A stretch of 17,593 nucleotides of DNA from an uncultured Lachnospiraceae bacterium. Lineage in GTDB: Bacteria > Bacillota > Clostridia > Lachnospirales > Lachnospiraceae. Below, piece by piece: positions 14,037-17,593 of this stretch; position 1 is the stretch's first letter, and each line of letters opens with the position of its first letter. The notes below the pieces were generated by a model, which saw nothing but the letters and a program-made list of their open reading frames with translations, searched no databases and was not told the origin of the DNA. The position numbers and the translations under genes were made by a program. The stretch is taken from the NCBI GenBank assembly GCA_902803745.1, contig CADCRB010000198.1, positions 1-17,593 of the forward strand, read 5' to 3'.

Positions 14037-14909
14037 TTATTTGTATATCGCGCTGCCGATCCCTTTGTCGGTGAATATCTCAAGCAGCAGGCAATGCAGG
14101 ACCCTTCCGTCAAGGATGGTGACATTGCTGACTCCGCCGACCACGGCATCTATGCAGTTATTCAGCTTGGGAAGCATCCCGCCGCCAATATAGCCGGACT
14201 CCAGAAGCGCCCTGGCTTCGGTAATGTTCATCCTGGAGATAAAGGTAGAGGGATCATTCACATCCCTGTATATCCCCTTGATATCCGTGAGGAATGCCAG
14301 CTTCTCCGCTTTAAGCGCCTTTGCGACCGCGCAGGCCGCATCATCTGCATTGATGTTGTAGGTATTATACTCCTCATCCATACCTATGGGCGCGACTACA
14401 GGGAGAAAATCATCCTCCAGCAGATCATCTATTATCGTGGTATCGACACTCGTTATCTCTCCTACATAGCCTATATCTTCACCGTCGGCAAGCTTCTTCC
14501 TTACCTTCAGCAGTCCTCCGTCCTTTCCTGATATACCGCAGCCTTTAATTCCAAGTCCTTCGATCATGGTGACCAGATCCTTATTGACCTTGTTTAATAC
14601 CATTTCAGCGATCTCCATGGTATCGGAATCCGTGACCCTCAGACCGTTGACAAAGCGGGGCTCCATACCGACCTTCTCTATCCAGCGGCTTATCTCCTTG
14701 CCGCCTCCATGGACTATGACGGGTTTGAAGCCAACCAGCTTTAATAAAGTCACATCCTTTATCACGCTTTCCTTTATGTCATCATCGGACATTGCGGAAC
14801 CGCCGTATTTTATGACTATGATCTTTCTGTTAAACTCACGGATATACGGCAGAGCCTCTATGAGCACTGAGGCCTTAGCCTGTATCTCTTTCATTTCTTC
14901 TTCATTCAT
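14037..14909 (-). CDS. argB: Acetylglutamate kinase
   Basis: The 290-residue amino-acid kinase phosphorylates N-acetylglutamate, the second and usually the feedback-controlled step of arginine synthesis. Motifs (numbered from the ATG at 14909): KYGGSAM near 35-40 for ATP phosphates, VHGGG near 66-70 and NGLRVT for the substrate, GISGKDGG near 125-132, and NINADDAA near 185-192. The N-terminal helix with EALPYIREFNRK precedes the first strand; this extra helix is typical of the hexameric, arginine-inhibited form, so feedback inhibition is likely. The ORF can start with GTG at 14918, but AAGG (14922-14919), 9 bases before the ATG at 14909, favours the shorter form. argC and argJ, usual neighbours, are not next to it: a hybrid sensor kinase gene lies upstream. 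Confidence 0.95.
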   Translation of the reverse strand: MNEEEMKEIQAKASVLIEALPYIREFNRKIIVIKYGGSAMSDDDIKESVIKDVTLLKLVGFKPVIVHGGGKEISRWIEKVGMEPRFVNGLRVTDSDTMEIAEMVLNKVNKDLVTMIEGLGIKGCGISGKDGGLLKVRKKLADGEDIGYVGEITSVDTTIIDDLLEDDFLPVVAPIGMDEEYNTYNINADDAACAVAKALKAEKLAFLTDIKGIYRDVNDPSTFISRMNITEARALLESGYIGGGMLPKLNNCIDAVVGGVSNVTILDGRVLHCLLLEIFTDKGIGSAIYK

Positions 14910-14983
14910 TTCTTCCACCCTTATAAAATATTATCAAACGGCATTTTGCGGAAAGGATCTGATCATTGATCCCTGCCCCACGT

Positions 14984-15012
14984 ATTTTACTACTTTTTAT
15001 CAATTAAGTGAA
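14984..15012 (-). promoter_or_regulatory. Candidate promoter for argB
   Basis: On the minus strand TTCACT (15012-15007) and TAAAAT (14989-14984) are 17 bases apart. The element starts 3 bases after the stop codon of the hybrid kinase gene. Transcription would begin near 14977, leaving a leader of about 68 bases. The leader starts with an inverted repeat GGATC-8-GATCC (14955-14972) containing TGATCA, a possible operator or hairpin. I did not find a convincing arginine-repressor box. Confidence 0.45.
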
Positions 15013-15015
15013 AAA

Positions 15016-17593
15016 TTATTCCAAAGCGGCTTTCAAAGCCGATCCCAGGCTTCTGTATTCTGTCAGAAATTCCGGAGTATCCTTTTTCAATGTCTCCAGA
15101 TCGCCTTCTCTCCCGGCTTTTTCCAGAGCCTTTGCCATATCGTGAAGCCGTTTGGCGCCTATGGATTCTGACATGCTCTTAAGAGAGTGTGCCAGTAAAG
15201 AATAATCCTCAATCCTCTCCTCCTCAAGGCATTCTTCCAGCTGCCTCGATTTATCATCAACGGAATCTGAATAAGTCTTAAGAATAAAGAGATAATCCTC
15301 CGCATCCCCGCAATACTCTATGCCCCTCTTATGATCAAGCACGGCGATATCAAGTACAGCCCGGGGAAGATCAGTCATCTGCTCATCATCACCGTCATCA
15401 CTTCCGGCATCATCCTGCACGGCCGGCTCATCAATCCTGATATATTTTTTCATCATATCCTGCATCTCTGATATGATGACCGGCTTGGACATATAATCAG
15501 TAAATCCGGCTTCAAGGAGCTTTTCCCTGTCACCTGCAATGGCGCTGGCGGTAAGGGCTATAACAGGTACATGTTCGATCCTTTGAGGATAAAACTCCTT
15601 AAGTCTGCGGATGGTCTCGATCCCGTCAAGAACCGGCATACGGTAATCAAGAAAGATAAGATCATAATCGGTCTCCCTTACCTTCTCTATACATTCTTCA
15701 CCGCCTGAAGCTGTATCTATGATCATCTGGGATCTCTTCAGGAGACCTTTCAGCACCTGGATATTCATCGGCATATCATCGACCACAAGTATCCGTTTAC
15801 CCGGAGCCCTGAAATATCCCTTTTCTTCTGCCCGGGCTGAATGACTTATCTTCTCACCGGGGTCAAAATCACCGACCTCTGAGATATCGGAGATGCCCTG
15901 CGATATGACGAAGCTGAAGGTCGATCCGTGATTATATTTACTCTCGACCATAAGATCCGAATCCATCATATGCAGAAGCTGCCTGCTGATGGAAAGTCCC
16001 AGCCCGGTCCCCTCTATACTCTTAGTACGTGAAACATCAAGCCTGTCAAAGGGGACAAAAAGCTTTCCCATCTCTTCCTCGCGTATCCCTATACCGGTAT
16101 CGGAGACTGCAAAGGAAATCTTGATCCTGCCTTCATCCTCATCCTTGGATACCCCTTTTATCTCCAGGCTCACCCTGCCCTTCTCTGTATACTTCACGGC
16201 ATTCGTAAGAAGATTTACAATGATCTGCTTGATCCGAAGCTCATCACCGATAAGCCCTGAAGGAAGCGTGCTGTCAATCCTTATCTTTAATTCCAGCCCT
16301 TTCGCCTCGGCTCTGAAGCTGATCAGATTATATATATCCGCTATCATCGAAGGCAGAGAATATCCCACCTCCACAAGCTCCATATGCCCAGCTTCTATCT
16401 TTGAGAAATCAAGAATATCACTGATGATCCCGAGCAGGCTTATGCCGGCATTGTTTATATTGTCGGCATACGACAGTATATTTTCATCATTGCATTCCCG
16501 GCGTATCATTTCATTCATTCCGAGGATGGCTGTGATGGGAGTCCTGATCTCGTGCGACATATTGGAAACAAACACACTCTTTGCCTGGCTTGCATCCTCA
16601 GCGGCCTTCAGCGCTTTGGCAAGCTCTTCGCTCTTGGAGGCAAGCTCCTCCTGCATTGCCAGCTGCTCCTCCAGCTCCTGCTGCCTGACACGGTTCTCGG
16701 CCTCGTTGACCTCCCGTTCTATAGAAGCCTTTGACGCCTGTCTCTGCTGTATGAATATCAGGATGAACATCCCTGCAAGCACCACTGCAGTAAGCGCTGA
16801 CTGGATCAGGCTCCTGAAGATGATCGACTCCGAAATGGAGCTGATCTGCTCGCTTATGATACTCTCGCGGATAAGGTATGTGAGCATCCAGTTCGTGCCG
16901 CGTATCGGAACATAATATAATGTCTCACTGATACCGTTATAGGAAAAAGATACCTCTCCGCTTCTGTCGGAATTAAAATCATCTGTCAGCTGTTCATATG
17001 AATAACCGCTTTCATAGATTGCCTGCTCCATAGCCTCCAGCAGATTATCCTCACTTGCCAGTCCGCCCAGTACCACATTGGTCAGGGCCACACCCTCCTT
17101 GGTATAGATATTGCAAAATGTAGTATTGTTGTTTGACTGGAGGGAGACATTACTCAGCAGACGATCCATGTCGATCTCCATAAAGCAGACCACCAGCGTA
17201 TTTCCTTCGACGACCAGATTATCAGCCGGAACTGCGATGATCACCTTTTTATCATTGCTTTTAAGATTTTTGATCTTTATCTCCGGCTCTGACAGATTCT
17301 CATAATCAATGCCGTACTCGTCAATATCCGTTCTGGTACCTCTTGATGTATATATCAGTCCTTCAGTATCAACGAATGCAAATTTATCCAGTCCGTAAAG
17401 CTGCTTCATACGCAGCTGATAGGCCTGAAGATTCTCTATGCTTGAAAGGTCCTCCTTCGTGATAAGTCCCAATGCCACATCCATATCGCTGATATAATCA
17501 TCAAGCACAGAAGAAACCACCTGCTCTCTTCGTCCGGCAAGCTCACTTAAATAAAGCAGACTGACATTTCTGACAGCCTCCTTGGTATCATGA
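15016..17593 (-). CDS. Hybrid sensor histidine kinase with receiver and HPt domains (5' end outside the window)
   Basis: The frame stays open to the window edge, so the N-terminus is cut; the GTG at 17520 is not the likely start because in-frame sequence upstream (EAVRNVSLLYLSELAGRREQ) fits this family. From the first whole codon, 858 residues are visible. The order is: extracytoplasmic double-CACHE-like sensor (to about 255), membrane helix (about 262-282), coiled coil (about 285-335), HisKA with SNMSHEIRTP and His347, HATPase with Asn464, DTGIGI at 498-503 and GTGLGL at 528-533, receiver with Asp649 (LIFLDYRMP) and the KP at about 703, then an HPt domain with His802 (AHSLKSMS). This supports an internal His-Asp-His phosphorelay feeding an output regulator that is not in the window. 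The stop lies just before the argB promoter. Confidence 0.93.
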   Translation of the reverse strand, partial: HDTKEAVRNVSLLYLSELAGRREQVVSSVLDDYISDMDVALGLITKEDLSSIENLQAYQLRMKQLYGLDKFAFVDTEGLIYTSRGTRTDIDEYGIDYENLSEPEIKIKNLKSNDKKVIIAVPADNLVVEGNTLVVCFMEIDMDRLLSNVSLQSNNNTTFCNIYTKEGVALTNVVLGGLASEDNLLEAMEQAIYESGYSYEQLTDDFNSDRSGEVSFSYNGISETLYYVPIRGTNWMLTYLIRESIISEQISSISESIIFRSLIQSALTAVVLAGMFILIFIQQRQASKASIEREVNEAENRVRQQELEEQLAMQEELASKSEELAKALKAAEDASQAKSVFVSNMSHEIRTPITAILGMNEMIRRECNDENILSYADNINNAGISLLGIISDILDFSKIEAGHMELVEVGYSLPSMIADIYNLISFRAEAKGLELKIRIDSTLPSGLIGDELRIKQIIVNLLTNAVKYTEKGRVSLEIKGVSKDEDEGRIKISFAVSDTGIGIREEEMGKLFVPFDRLDVSRTKSIEGTGLGLSISRQLLHMMDSDLMVESKYNHGSTFSFVISQGISDISEVGDFDPGEKISHSARAEEKGYFRAPGKRILVVDDMPMNIQVLKGLLKRSQMIIDTASGGEECIEKVRETDYDLIFLDYRMPVLDGIETIRRLKEFYPQRIEHVPVIALTASAIAGDREKLLEAGFTDYMSKPVIISEMQDMMKKYIRIDEPAVQDDAGSDDGDDEQMTDLPRAVLDIAVLDHKRGIEYCGDAEDYLFILKTYSDSVDDKSRQLEECLEEERIEDYSLLAHSLKSMSESIGAKRLHDMAKALEKAGREGDLETLKKDTPEFLTEYRSLGSALKAALE

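Noticed and set aside
15989..16915. Open frame of 308 codons on the + strand
   Set aside because: It lies antisense to the kinase core of the hybrid sensor gene, is Ser/Ile-rich with no recognisable motif, and the minus-strand protein shows complete kinase boxes there.

Overview
The window looks like chromosomal DNA of a Gram-positive anaerobe of the class Clostridia, most likely a Lachnospiraceae (Butyrivibrio/Roseburia-like). I infer this from protein style: an L,D-transpeptidase of the clostridial SHGCVNMP type, a zinc-ribbon Ser/Thr kinase, a secreted protein with VSxN repeats, a sensor hybrid kinase with an N-terminal segment typical of that family, and moderate GC with AGA/ATA codons. 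No sequence search was possible, so the taxonomy is an inference. No tRNA, rRNA, CRISPR, transposase or phage gene was seen.

Layout. On the + strand, an unrecognised open frame runs in from the left edge (1-231). It is followed by a near-consensus promoter (212-240), an L,D-transpeptidase (285-1097) and a pyridoxal/pyridoxamine kinase (1124-1975). Everything from 2047 to the right edge is on the - strand. Read in the direction of transcription (right to left) it comprises: a 5'-truncated CACHE-like sensor/HisKA/HATPase/REC/HPt hybrid kinase (15016 to the edge); argB with its own candidate promoter (14984-15012); a block of nested palindromes (13851-14034); argD; a very tight seven-gene run comEA - response regulator - histidine kinase - GerMN lipoprotein - comEC - VSxN-repeat membrane protein - ogg (12591 to 4227); then a promoter overlapping the ogg stop codon and a zinc-ribbon Ser/Thr kinase with a 42-bp tandem repeat (4101 to 2047).

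How the genes work together. ArgB and ArgD are steps 2 and 4 of arginine biosynthesis; argC and argJ are not in the window. ComEA (DNA receptor) and ComEC (inner-membrane DNA channel) are the core of a DNA-uptake machine. Unlike the Bacillus comE operon they are separated here by a complete two-component system plus a GerMN lipoprotein, an arrangement recalling actinobacterial mtrA-mtrB-lpqB. All junctions in the seven-gene run are overlaps or gaps of 1-4 bases, so translational coupling is likely. The unknown VSxN protein and an 8-oxoguanine glycosylase close the run.

The parts most worth a second look are the com/two-component/GerMN cassette with its unknown membrane protein, the palindromic element between argB and argD, the glycosylase with substituted opposite-base-reading residues, and the expandable repeat in the kinase.
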